A stretch of 64,000 nt of DNA from Amphritea opalescens (GTDB taxonomy: Bacteria; Pseudomonadota; Gammaproteobacteria; Pseudomonadales; Balneatricaceae), in the NCBI RefSeq assembly GCF_003957515.1, contig NZ_RQXW01000007.1, positions 62,001 to 126,000 of the forward strand. The letters run 5' to 3'. The position numbers and the translations under genes were made by a program. A model generated the notes under the pieces. That model did not search any database. It had not been told where the DNA came from and saw nothing but the letters and a program-made list of their open reading frames with translations. Shown piece by piece: positions 9,201 through 15,891 of this stretch (the first letter of the stretch is position 1; each line of letters opens with the position of its first letter).

Positions 9201-9701
9201 GATCATCGCATCCATAAAAGCGTAATCGCTTTGGTGGGGTAGGGTTGATGACTTGCAAGCATGATCATCGCCGGCAATCGCCAGTACACCGCCGTATTGA
9301 GAAGTCCCAAAGGCATTGGCATGTTTCAGCACATCGCCAGTACGATCGACACCGGGGCCTTTGCCATACCAGAGGCCGAACACGCCATCGTAACGAGCGC
9401 CTTCAAAGACGTTAACCTGTTGTGATCCCCAGACAGCGGTTGCACCGAGGTCTTCATTTACCCCCGGTTGAAAGACGATATTAGCGGCTTCTAAGTGATC
9501 GCGTATCTGCCACAGTGTTTTGTCAAAGTTGCCTAATGGCGATCCCCGATAACCAGAAATAAACCCCGCGGTGTTGTGGCCGGCTTTTTTATCGCGCGCG
9601 GCTTGCAACATCGGCAGCCGGGCTAACGCTTGGCTGCCGGTGATGTAAACTCGGCCCGATTGTTTATCCCACTTATCTTGTAAAGAAACAGAATTTGTCA
9701 T
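6225..9701 (-). CDS. Indolepyruvate ferredoxin oxidoreductase, fused alpha-beta form
   Basis: 1158-residue 2-oxoacid:acceptor oxidoreductase that decarboxylates aryl-pyruvates (or branched 2-oxoacids) to acyl-CoA with ferredoxin as acceptor. Order of parts: pyrimidine-binding domain with ISGYRGSPLG near residue 45; CSGCPHN around 433; TPP/Mg region NLGDGTYFHSG ... NDAVAMTGGQP; a ferredoxin-type cluster with CEGCGDCG near 635 and a further Cys set (CNKDFSC ... GFCPS); gamma-type domain starting at TGVGGTGVVTVSALLG near 727; and the long C-terminal domain typical of the aerobic fused enzymes. Start ATG 9701 has GGAG nine bases upstream. It is transcribed alone between the two inverted tRNA loci. 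Confidence 0.92.
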   Translation of the reverse strand: MTNSVSLQDKWDKQSGRVYITGSQALARLPMLQAARDKKAGHNTAGFISGYRGSPLGNFDKTLWQIRDHLEAANIVFQPGVNEDLGATAVWGSQQVNVFEGARYDGVFGLWYGKGPGVDRTGDVLKHANAFGTSQYGGVLAIAGDDHACKSSTLPHQSDYAFMDAMIPVLYPAGIQEMLDYGLYGWAMSRYSGCWVGLKALAEVMDSAISANLDHDRLAINTPDDFELPADGLNARWPDKPMQQEERLHRYKIRAAQAFCRHNRLDKIVIDTPQPRFGIVTTGKSYLDVLQALEDLGISHQQAADLGIRLYKVAMPWPLEPEGIYEFADGLDEILVIEEKRGLIEDQLKEHLYSWQDRAQTTRPTIVGKKDTLGNELLTSLSELTPAMIARAIAARIAPFYNSEQVTQRLAFLTEKEYELSQPRALLERTPHFCSGCPHNTSTVVPEGSRALGGIGCHYMATWMDRGTDTFTQMGGEGATWIGQAPFTDNNHVFQNLGDGTYFHSGLLAIRAAIASKANITYKVLYNDAVAMTGGQPIDGQLTVQQITHQLYGEGVHRIAVVSDEPDKYPSRSAFAQGVTFHHRDDLQQVQLELRDIPGCTAMVYDQTCAAEKRRRRKRGELTDPQKRVVINQDVCEGCGDCGVQSNCLSLLPKETSRGRKRAIDQSACNKDFSCVRGFCPSFVTVKGGKLRKPEPLGKLSSFPELPTPQLPQCSTPYNILLTGVGGTGVVTVSALLGMAAHIEGKGAGVLDQIGLAQKFGAVMSHIRIADTQEQIHTVRIPAGEADLLIGFDLMVGASEEALGKLDRARSQVVINTHETMPAAFTRDPDVQVPNAAMEQVIRNTAKPQSSFCLDATTLATNLLGDGMAVNLFCIGYAWQQGLIPLKLASIEQAIELNGVAADANKQALLWGRRAAHNLQQVEQIATPATNIEPVKMMPGLEELISRETEHLQQYQNAALAKRYEALTRQVSDAEKALGKGHSLSLAVAENYAKVLAYKDEYEVARLLTSADFRQQLESQFEGDFKLEFNLAPPLISRINSATGRPKKRTFSEKILPLFRLLARAKTLRGTPLDIFSYSADRRLERRLIREYEQDVSVILNNLSADNLQDAIELARLPALIRGYGPVKDTAYEQAQQKRQRLLARIHSLDSSPSQVAV

Positions 9702-10408
9702 GCGGATGGCTCCAAGTTCTGAACGGCACAAATCTGTGTTTCGTTACAGAACGAATCAGAAAATAGGTCAACAGATCTACGATGGATCAGATGCTAGACG
9801 GCAAGCTATGTCGATGATGGCTAATCGTTTTTCGCGCAGCGAAAGGTGCGTTGGAGTAGGTTATCGCAAAAGGTAATGCAGATTGGCACAGCAGGGTGCG
9901 CCGAAAAGAGAGGCGGTTATTCATGATGATTACCTTTAGCCTTCGCTGGATCGCAGCTAGGTCTATATATTGTTTTTATTTTACCGGGGATAAGCCGGTT
10001 GGTATTTTAGGCTCTAGTGTCACCCTTCTGAGGCGCACTTGAGCTAAACATTAATCCGGGTTGCGGGGCAAGTCAATCAAGGAAATGACCTGTGACATGG
10101 CTGATATGTAAAATTAAAGTTGTAAAAAGCGATAGATGCAGGGAATTATCCTGTTGAGGTGTATTCGAGATAATTCCCGGCTTTCGTTGAAATTCAACGG
10201 ATATCGCTGATGATCACCATTTTTAGCACTTAGAATTTTGTACTGAAGTTTTTTTGATTTTAGAGGATATTCATTTTTATAGCGTATTTTCGCTTGAGAA
10301 TAGTGTTGAGGGCTGAGCAAGTGCGAGCAGTGGGCCCAAAAATAGCTGTATATTTAATGAACAGCGGGAGTACTATATAAGTACAATTAACGTACACAAG
10401 GAATGAAT
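9702..10408. other. 707-base intergenic region with two adjacent inverted repeats
   Basis: No coding sequence supported. Two clear inverted repeats lie side by side: GGGAATTATC (10141-10150) pairs perfectly with GATAATTCCC (10169-10178), and CGTTGAA/TTCAACG around one central base occupies 10185-10199. Neither is followed by a T-run, so they are not ordinary terminators; they could be operators, or part of an untranslated RNA. The rest should contain the promoters of the divergent oxidoreductase and small-protein genes, but I cannot place them with confidence. Confidence 0.5.
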
Positions 10409-10792
10409 ATGTTTATTAAAAAACTGTCTGTTGCTGCGATTGTTGCGGCTTCTTTAGCTGTGCCTGTTGCGCAGGCTGATGCGGGTTTTGGCGCTGGTAT
10501 TACTTACGTTTTCGGAGAAGGCGTTGCGGTTGGCGTTAAAATCTTTACCGATGATGAGGAAGACAAAGCGGTCGGTTCTCTCGGGCTCGATTATGTTGTC
10601 AACTCCGGTGCTTGGCGTCCGAATGTTGGTGTTGGTTACTTAGGTGACAATATCTATGGTGACCTGAGTGCGGGCTACAATCTTGGTGCTGGTACTTGGA
10701 GCTTTGGCGCGGGTGCGGGTGCTGTTGATACCGATGAAGAAGATGATAATAAGCCTGCTAGCGTGGTTGTCGCATCTCCTATTCCCGGCTGA
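10409..10792 (+). CDS. Small exported glycine-rich protein, unknown function
   Basis: 127 residues. The N-terminus is a good Sec signal peptide (MFIKKLSVAAIVAAS ... VAQA, cleavage near residue 24). The mature part alternates glycine/aromatic strands (GFGAGITYVFG, AVGVKIF, GSLGLDYVV, PNVGVGYLG, GDLSAGYNLG, WSFGAGAG), suggesting a small beta-sheet or partial barrel, with two acidic stretches (DDEEDK, DTDEEDDNK). I do not recognise a named family. ATG 10409 is preferred to the ATG at 10403 because AAGGA (10398-10402) is then correctly spaced. The gene lies alone between the oxidoreductase and the tRNA-repeat array. Confidence 0.75.
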   Translation: MFIKKLSVAAIVAASLAVPVAQADAGFGAGITYVFGEGVAVGVKIFTDDEEDKAVGSLGLDYVVNSGAWRPNVGVGYLGDNIYGDLSAGYNLGAGTWSFGAGAGAVDTDEEDDNKPASVVVASPIPG

Positions 10793-10806
10793 GTAAGGTT
10801 TTTTGT

Positions 10807-10949
10807 TGTGTAACGAGGGAGAGGTATTCATAACAGCTTGAAGGTTGTTATGCTTCTTCAGGTTGGGTGTTGCGCGCCTCAATGCATGTGCACTCTAAGC
10901 ACCGCTAGCGATCTTCCTGAACTTTTTTAAAGAGCCGAGTCAGACGCTT
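10807..10949 (-). repeat. tRNA-derived unit 4 (most decayed)
   Basis: Carries a diverged copy of the insert (10825 to about 10909) whose hairpins are partly broken, and a remnant of the anticodon arm (GAGCCGAGTCAGACGC on the plus strand). The acceptor end (10807-10824) is barely recognisable. It is the farthest from the tRNA, consistent with being the oldest. Confidence 0.7.
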
Positions 10950-11009
10950 TTTAGCTTATTTCAGACACAAAAAAAGGCATGTATTTCGACACACCTTTAA
11001 TTATTACGT

Positions 11010-11160
11010 TGGTAGCGGGGCCTGATTTATTCATAACAGCCTGTAGGCTGTTATGCCCCTTCGGGCTGCGGTGCTGCGCACCTTGATGCAAGTTGCGCTC
11101 TAAGCACAACTTGTGAACTGGCGACCTTCCTGAGCGTTTATGGAGAGTCGAGCCCGACGC
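11010..11160 (-). repeat. tRNA-derived unit 3, with 86-base insert
   Basis: TGG at 11010-11012 (CCA on the minus strand), acceptor and T-arm half, insert at 11029-11114, then T-arm and anticodon arm to 11160. The insert differs from that of unit 1 at two of 86 positions. Confidence 0.85.
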
Positions 11161-11222
11161 TTTTTAGCTTATTTTAGACACAAAAAAAGGCATGTCTTTC
11201 GACACTCCCTTAATTATTACGT

Positions 11223-11287
11223 TGGTAGCGAGGGCATATTTGCACTGACGACCTTCCCGAGGGCTTATGGAGAGTCGAGCCCGACGC
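11223..11287 (-). repeat. tRNA-derived unit 2, without the insert
   Basis: Same tRNA-fMet-derived sequence as units 1 and 3, but the T-loop is uninterrupted (plus strand ATTTGCACTGACGACC). It shows the state of the site with no insert. A further hairpin-like stretch (AAAGTATC TTCG GATATACTTT) follows at about 11300-11322. Confidence 0.85.
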
Positions 11288-11373
11288 TTTTCTTACAACA
11301 AAGTATCTTCGGATATACTTTATATCAGGCACAAAAAAAGGCATGTCTTTCGACACACCTTTAATTATTACGT

Positions 11374-11526
11374 TGGTAGCGGGGGCCAGATTTATTCATA
11401 ACAGCCTGTAGACTGTTATGCCCCTTCGGGCTGCGGTGCTGTGCACCTTGATGCAAGTTGCGCTCTAAGCACAACTTGTGAACTGACGACCTTCCCGAGG
11501 GCTTGTGGAGAGCCGAGCCCGACGCT
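11374..11526 (-). repeat. tRNA-derived unit 1, with 86-base insert
   Basis: TGG at 11374-11376; the acceptor and T-arm match the real tRNA exactly up to the T-loop; insert 11394-11479; then GAACTGACGACCTTC and the expanded anticodon arm. The insert sits between the C of TTC and the following AAAT of the T-loop. Confidence 0.87.
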
Positions 11527-11546
11527 TTTTAACTTATTTCAGGCAC

Positions 11547-11576
11547 AAAAAAAGGCATGTCTTTCGACACACCCTT
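11547..11576 (-). terminator. Terminator of initiator tRNA copy 2
   Basis: On the minus strand: AAGG, a small internal loop, TGTC-GAAA-GACA, internal loop, CCTT, then T5. Three further copies of this hairpin separate the repeat units (about 10970-10998, 11182-11211 and 11333-11361). Confidence 0.75.
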
Positions 11577-11587
11577 AATTATTACGT

Positions 11588-11664
<77 letters not shown>

Positions 11665-11678
11665 TCAACGTGGGGCGT

Positions 11679-11707
11679 ATATTACAGACGACCTACCACC
11701 TTGGCAA
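11679..11707 (-). promoter_or_regulatory. Sigma-70 promoter of initiator tRNA gene 2
   Basis: On the minus strand: -35 TTGCCA (11707-11702), 17-base spacer, -10 TAATAT (11684-11679), then ACGCCCC discriminator. The same architecture and spacing as copy 1, but the spacers differ in sequence. Confidence 0.75.
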
Positions 11708-11939
11708 ATGTTTTTTGATAAATATCCTCAATAATGTAAAAAATTCATTATCTGATTGAAATGCTAAGCACTGGATAGGTCCATTTTATCGCTATTGTTG
11801 ATTGGCGATCCGTGAGGCGAATTTATTTGGCGTCACCGTGATACCTCGCCGCCATGCTTACCAAGGCTCATTACCGTCACTCGATGGATGAAAAATAGAC
11901 GATAGAGCGATTTATGCTTGTGATAGTGTAGCAATATTA

Positions 11940-11953
11940 GTTAATATATTAAT
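11940..11953. promoter_or_regulatory. AT-rich palindrome, site A, upstream of hpaD
   Basis: GTTAATATATTAAT with a perfect 12-base palindromic core, 142 bases before the dioxygenase start. The same 13 bases GTTAATATATTAA occur upstream of dctP (site B), and close variants lie in the aldolase/LysR gap (site C) and before the porin (site D). Confidence 0.5.
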
Positions 11954-12094
11954 TATACTTGAGCTCGACTTTCACTTGCCACCCATGGCCTTTGGAAGCA
12001 CTCATATGAAAGCAGCCTATACTGGTAGGTCGAATCGATAGTGGTTTGATGGGTTCAGGAATCGCCTGCAGCAATAAAATAAGAGGATAGTGAG

Positions 12095-13021
12095 ATGGGC
12101 AAGCTAGCGCTCGTAGCTAAGATTACACATGTTCCAAGTATGTATCTGTCTGAACTGGATGGTCCGCAGAAAGGCACTCGTCAATCGGCGATTGATGGTC
12201 ATATCGAAATCGGTAAGCGCTGTCGAGAGCTAGGGGTTGATACCATTGTCGTATTCGATACACACTGGCTGGTGAATGCTAATTACCACATCAACTGTGG
12301 GCCTCACTTTAAAGGTAATTATACCAGTGGTGAACTGCCGCACTTTATCTCTAACATGGAGTATGAGTACGATGGTAATCCTGAGTTAGGTAAAATCTTG
12401 GCGCAGGAGTGCAACCTGCAAGGCGTCGAAACCCTTGCACATGATGCTACCACCTTGGCACCGGAGTATGGCACGTTAGTGCCTATGCGCTATATGAACA
12501 AAGACCGTCACTTTAAAGTGATTTCAGTGTCAGCGCTGTGTACCGTTCACTACTTGAATGACTCGGCGCGTCTCGGTTGGGCAATGCGTGAAGCGATTGA
12601 AAAACATTATGATGGTACGGTGGCTATTTTTGCTAGTGGTTCACTTTCACATCGCTTTGCTCAGAATGGTCAAGCACCGCAATTTTCGAATAAAGTGTGG
12701 AGTCCCTTCTTAGAAACCCTCGACCATAAAGTCGTTGATATGTGGCAACAGGGCGATTGGGAAACCTTCTGTGCAATGCTGCCTGAGTATGCAGCTAAGG
12801 GACACGGTGAAGGTTTTATGCATGATACTGCGATGATGTTGGGGGCGTTGGGCTGGTCTGATTACGAAGGCAAAGCCGAAGTTCTGACACCGTATTTTGG
12901 TAGCTCGGGTACTGGGCAGATTAACTGTGTATTCCCAGTGACGGAGCAGGATGGTTCAGCGGTTCCCGGCCCTCAGGCATCGGTAACGTCAAGCTTTGAA
13001 CCGGGGGCGAGCCGGTTGTAA
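12095..13021 (+). CDS. hpaD: 3,4-dihydroxyphenylacetate (homoprotocatechuate) 2,3-dioxygenase, class III extradiol type
   Basis: Ring-cleavage dioxygenase of the homoprotocatechuate meta pathway, opening the catechol ring next to the side chain to give the semialdehyde. The 308-residue sequence follows E. coli-type HpaD closely: start MGKLALVAKITHVPSMYLSE, GVDTIVVFDTHWLVN, YHINCGPHF, EYGTLVPMRYMN, FASGSLSHRF and GEGFMHDTAMMLG, with conserved metal-region His residues. AGAGGA precedes the ATG. None of the other hpa genes (hpaE, F, G, H, I, hpaBC) are in the window, so it is an orphan here. Palindrome site A lies upstream and a terminator follows. Confidence 0.88.
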   Translation: MGKLALVAKITHVPSMYLSELDGPQKGTRQSAIDGHIEIGKRCRELGVDTIVVFDTHWLVNANYHINCGPHFKGNYTSGELPHFISNMEYEYDGNPELGKILAQECNLQGVETLAHDATTLAPEYGTLVPMRYMNKDRHFKVISVSALCTVHYLNDSARLGWAMREAIEKHYDGTVAIFASGSLSHRFAQNGQAPQFSNKVWSPFLETLDHKVVDMWQQGDWETFCAMLPEYAAKGHGEGFMHDTAMMLGALGWSDYEGKAEVLTPYFGSSGTGQINCVFPVTEQDGSAVPGPQASVTSSFEPGASRL

Positions 13022-13063
13022 CAGACAGATTAGCAGGTCATCTCTGCTATCGATAATTTAAAA

Positions 13064-13086
13064 GGTTCGCATTGCGAGCCTTTTTT
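13064..13086 (+). terminator. Terminator of hpaD
   Basis: GGTTCGC, loop ATT, GCGAGCC, then T6; one G-U pair in a seven-pair stem. Confidence 0.9.
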
Positions 13087-13569
13087 ATGGCTTATAGATT
13101 ATTCTTGATCGGTGTTATCTCGACGCGATTAAATTTGCGAATCGCGGTACCGATAGCATCGGTTAAAAGGCGGGATCAGTTTAATCAATTGTAAGATTCT
13201 CTCCCCTAGGATGTTTTTTCAGCATGACCCTACCTCATTGAGCGATTGATAGAGGCTGATGAAGGGCGGGGCAATATGGTAGTTACCTATAAGAAAAGTA
13301 TTGAGGGGCCTACATTAGCTTGTGTTCTTATGTATCGTTTCTTTGTTAATATATTAACTAGTACGTCTTGTTTAGTCTGTTAATAATTCATAAACTGTGG
13401 CGCATTCGTCGCCATACAAGCGATGCTGAGGTTTAAAGAAAAGAGCGATGGTTACTCATTAGCCATGGCAGCGTCTCCATTTGTAAAAAATCAATTCCAT
13501 GATGACGTCTAATATGAACGTTGTTATTGGGGATTTAGCTTAATTTGTAACTTATCAGGAAGCTGAAAA
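13087..13569. other. Intergenic region upstream of dctP with paired inverted repeats
   Basis: No gene seen. CGCGATT (13124-13130) pairs with AATCGCG (13140-13146), and ACCGAT (13149-13154) pairs with ATCGGT (13158-13163); both are perfect. Further on lies palindrome site B. The dctP leader is long (over 200 bases from site B to the ATG). I found no pattern I could match to a known riboswitch. Confidence 0.45.
13345..13358. promoter_or_regulatory. AT-rich palindrome, site B, upstream of dctP
   Basis: GTTAATATATTAAC, a perfect 14-base palindrome 212 bases before the dctP start. Shares 13 bases with site A. Confidence 0.55.
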
Positions 13570-14583
13570 ATGAAAAAAATAACAACATTACTAGCAACAG
13601 CGAGTGTTTGTGCGGGCATGCTGATGTCTTTTAATGCATCGGCCGTGACGACGCTTAAAGTAGGCACTTGGTTACCTCCGACGGCACCACAGAATGCGGT
13701 GGTTTGGCCAACTTGGGCTAAGTGGGTTGAAGAAGCAACCGAGGGACGTGTCAAAGTTGAGCTGGAGTATGGTTTAGGGCACCCTAAATCGATGTTTGAT
13801 CTGGTTGAAGATCAGGTGATTGATGCGAGCTTTACCGTTAATGGGTATGTACCAGGGCGTTTTTCGCTAGGTAAGCTTGCCGAACTCCCAGGGGAAAGCC
13901 CAAATGCTGAGAAAGCCTCTGTTGCGTTATGGGATGTTCAGGAAAAATATTTTAATAAAGCTAATGAGTATGATGGACTGAAACTGCTGGGCTTGTTTGT
14001 ACATGGGCCAGGTCAGCTGCATACCACTTTTCCTGTTAATTCACTGGCAGACATCAAGGACAAAAAAATCCGTATCGGAGGCGGTGTCGTCAATGAAATG
14101 GGTCAAATTTTAGGTGTCACTCCCGTTGGAGCACCCGCGCCAAAAATATATGAAATGATGCAACAAGGTGTCGTCGAAGGTGTGTTTCTGCCGGTGTTAG
14201 ATTTGAAATATCTGCGTGTAGCGGAAGTTTCAAAATACTTAACGGCGTTTCCAGATGGGATGTATACCACGACCTTTAGTATCTTCATGAATCCCGATTC
14301 TTTTGATGCGCTGAGTGAAAAAGATCAGCAAGCGCTGATGAGTGTTTCCGGTGAAAAGCTTTCCCGCTTAGCGGGTAAAGCGTGGGGAGACGCGGATGCG
14401 GATGGGTATGCAGAAGCGAAGGCAAACGGTATCGTTATTAATAAGTTAACTGATTCCGACCCAATGGTGACTGAATTTAAAGCGGCAACTGCGAGTATGT
14501 CTGCTGAGTGGATTGAGCAGGCGGATGCGAAAAATGTTGACGGTCAGGCTGCACTGGATATGTTCCGTTCACTGGCTAAGTAA
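13570..14583 (+). CDS. dctP: TRAP transporter substrate-binding protein, DctP family
   Basis: Periplasmic binding protein for a carboxylate. 337 residues with signal peptide MKKITTLLATASVCAGMLM ... ASA (cleavage near 25). The fold features of DctP proteins are visible: TLKVGTWLPP, the LKLLGLFVHGPGQLHTT region, the ARG-like anchor segment LADIKDKKIRIGGGVVNEMG, GVTPVGAPAPKIYEMMQQGVVEGV. No DctQ or DctM permease genes are adjacent, so it must use a permease encoded elsewhere, or the locus is a remnant. It is flanked by site B upstream and a terminator downstream. The substrate is not readable from sequence; aromatic or keto acids are plausible given neighbours. Confidence 0.9.
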   Translation: MKKITTLLATASVCAGMLMSFNASAVTTLKVGTWLPPTAPQNAVVWPTWAKWVEEATEGRVKVELEYGLGHPKSMFDLVEDQVIDASFTVNGYVPGRFSLGKLAELPGESPNAEKASVALWDVQEKYFNKANEYDGLKLLGLFVHGPGQLHTTFPVNSLADIKDKKIRIGGGVVNEMGQILGVTPVGAPAPKIYEMMQQGVVEGVFLPVLDLKYLRVAEVSKYLTAFPDGMYTTTFSIFMNPDSFDALSEKDQQALMSVSGEKLSRLAGKAWGDADADGYAEAKANGIVINKLTDSDPMVTEFKAATASMSAEWIEQADAKNVDGQAALDMFRSLAK

Positions 14584-14612
14584 GATGATATAAAGACATT
14601 GATTGTCTTTGG

Positions 14613-14663
14613 AAGGGCTTGTGAGTTAGTTCCTGTTATGGGACTGGCTACAAGCCCTTTTTC
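14613..14663 (+). terminator. Terminator of dctP
   Basis: AAGGGCTTGT (14613-14622) pairs with ACAAGCCCTT (14650-14659), followed by T-rich sequence. A small perfect hairpin AAAGACA/TGTCTTT precedes it. Confidence 0.8.
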
Positions 14664-14821
14664 TGTTGGGCGGGTGGGAGCATTCACTGACAACGGCTAG
14701 TTTTTGTCGAGTTATCTATTTTATATGTTGAGAGGGGAGGCAGTGATTACCTGTGGCTTGGCTCTTAAAGCTTAGGCTGTGAGGGGTAGCGCTAACTGAT
14801 GGCTTAGCATGATTCATACGA

Positions 14822-14853
14822 CCTCAATATAAGCGAGATGGCTTATATTGAGG
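14822..14853. repeat. Perfect 13-base inverted repeat between convergent genes
   Basis: CCTCAATATAAGC (14822-14834), six-base loop, GCTTATATTGAGG (14841-14853). Lies about 40 bases past the stop of the PanE-like gene on the minus strand but has no T-run on either side. The rest of the 312-base gap (14584-14895) shows nothing else beyond the dctP terminator. Confidence 0.7.
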
Positions 14854-14895
14854 CTGCTTGCTCTTTAAGGTGGAGGTAATGGGCTGATCTATTGT

Positions 14896-15873
14896 TTATT
14901 GATTGGCTTGCAGGCTTTTGTCCAGCTGCCTAATTAAGCCATAGAGCGCGGCAGTATAAGGCACCTCTTTTCCTAGCTTTTCGGCTATTTCATATACCAC
15001 ACCAACGAGTGCTACATATTCGAGGGGCTTACCTGCTTCGACGTCTTGCAGCATGGAGGTTTTAAAGGCACCCAGTGTTTGGGTTTGTGCGTTTCTTTCC
15101 TCGGGTGTTTGATCGATAGGACAGCCAATCTCGTGACCGATGGCCAATGCTTCGGTCATCGCTTTGCAGCAGAACTGATTGAGCAGTGGATCATCGAGTA
15201 TGCGATCAGCGGTTGCACGGGTGAGTGCCGAAATCGGATTGATGGTCATATTACCGAGTAGCTTGAACCAAATGTTTCGCTGAATAGTGGCGGATATATC
15301 GACACTAAAACCGCTTTTTTTAAGGAGCTCTCCTATCTGCAGCGTTGGCGCTGAAGGCTCGCCACTCGGTTCACCAATAATGAGGTGATTGCCAGTGCTG
15401 AGCTTAATCACACCGGGAGAGGTCGAGGCGGCAGCTAAGTGAACAACACAGCCGATCACCTGATGACTAGGGAGGTGATCTCGTAGGTCACCTTGAGGAT
15501 CAACTGTTGTGAGTATGGGGTCAGAGGTTACCTTTGGTAAGCCATCAAAAAACCACCAAGGCACGCCATTCATGGCCAGCAGAACGCGGGTTTGTTCACC
15601 GATCAAGGGTTCTATATTCTTGATGATAGCGCTGACAGCGGGTTGTTTGACGGCAATGATGATCAGATCTTGAACATCGAGTTCATTAGCGTGGGATACC
15701 GCTGAGACAGGGTAAAAACGGGTTTCACCCTCCTCGGTAAGGCCGACTCCGTTTTGCTGTAAAGCCAACAGTGTTTGCCCTCTGGCAATGACCGAAACTG
15801 TTGCATCAGCGGCGCTGAGGCGGGCTGCAATCAATCCACCGATTGCGCCTGCACCGTATACACATACCTTCAT
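14896..15873 (-). CDS. 2-dehydropantoate 2-reductase family (PanE/ApbA-like) oxidoreductase
   Basis: 325 residues with an N-terminal Rossmann fold (MKVCVYGAGAIGGLIAARLS), NADPH-type pocket and C-terminal ApbA_C helical domain (LGNMTINPISALTRAT, then LGAFKTSMLQDVEAGKPLE). Family enzymes reduce ketopantoate for CoA synthesis, but many paralogues in catabolic operons act on other 2-keto or 2-hydroxy acids. Its place directly after a class II aldolase gene (18 bases from stop to ATG) and near transport genes suggests a catabolic role here. A TTG at 15891 could add six residues; ATG 15873 gives the normal N-terminus. Confidence 0.82.
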   Translation of the reverse strand: MKVCVYGAGAIGGLIAARLSAADATVSVIARGQTLLALQQNGVGLTEEGETRFYPVSAVSHANELDVQDLIIIAVKQPAVSAIIKNIEPLIGEQTRVLLAMNGVPWWFFDGLPKVTSDPILTTVDPQGDLRDHLPSHQVIGCVVHLAAASTSPGVIKLSTGNHLIIGEPSGEPSAPTLQIGELLKKSGFSVDISATIQRNIWFKLLGNMTINPISALTRATADRILDDPLLNQFCCKAMTEALAIGHEIGCPIDQTPEERNAQTQTLGAFKTSMLQDVEAGKPLEYVALVGVVYEIAEKLGKEVPYTAALYGLIRQLDKSLQANQ

Positions 15874-15891
15874 AAAGAAGCCTATAGTCAA

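Larger units (their letters stand above)
10807..11587 (-). repeat. Tandem array of tRNA-fMet-derived units downstream of initiator tRNA copy 2
   Basis: Reading on the minus strand away from the tRNA: terminator, unit 1, terminator copy, unit 2, terminator copy, unit 3, terminator copy, unit 4. Each unit carries the 3' portion of tRNA-fMet (from the D-loop/anticodon arm to the CCA) plus the trailer with its hairpin. Unit-to-unit spacing is 214, 151 and 213 bases; the shorter one lacks the 86-base insert but has extra spacer. The arrangement resembles the E. coli tyrT downstream repeats, which also carry the tRNA 3' end. The open frame that runs through part of it is chance. Confidence 0.88.

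Noticed and set aside
10114-10320. 68-codon minus-strand open frame in the long intergenic region
   Set aside because: It covers the two inverted repeats, lacks a ribosome binding site and resembles nothing I know.
11140-11364. 74-codon open frame in the repeat array
   Set aside because: Made entirely of tRNA-derived units and terminator copies; the peptide itself repeats because the DNA does.
10807-11587. CRISPR-like look of the repeat array
   Set aside because: The repeated part is tRNA-fMet sequence with terminators, unit sizes vary, spacers are not unique short sequences, and no cas genes are present.
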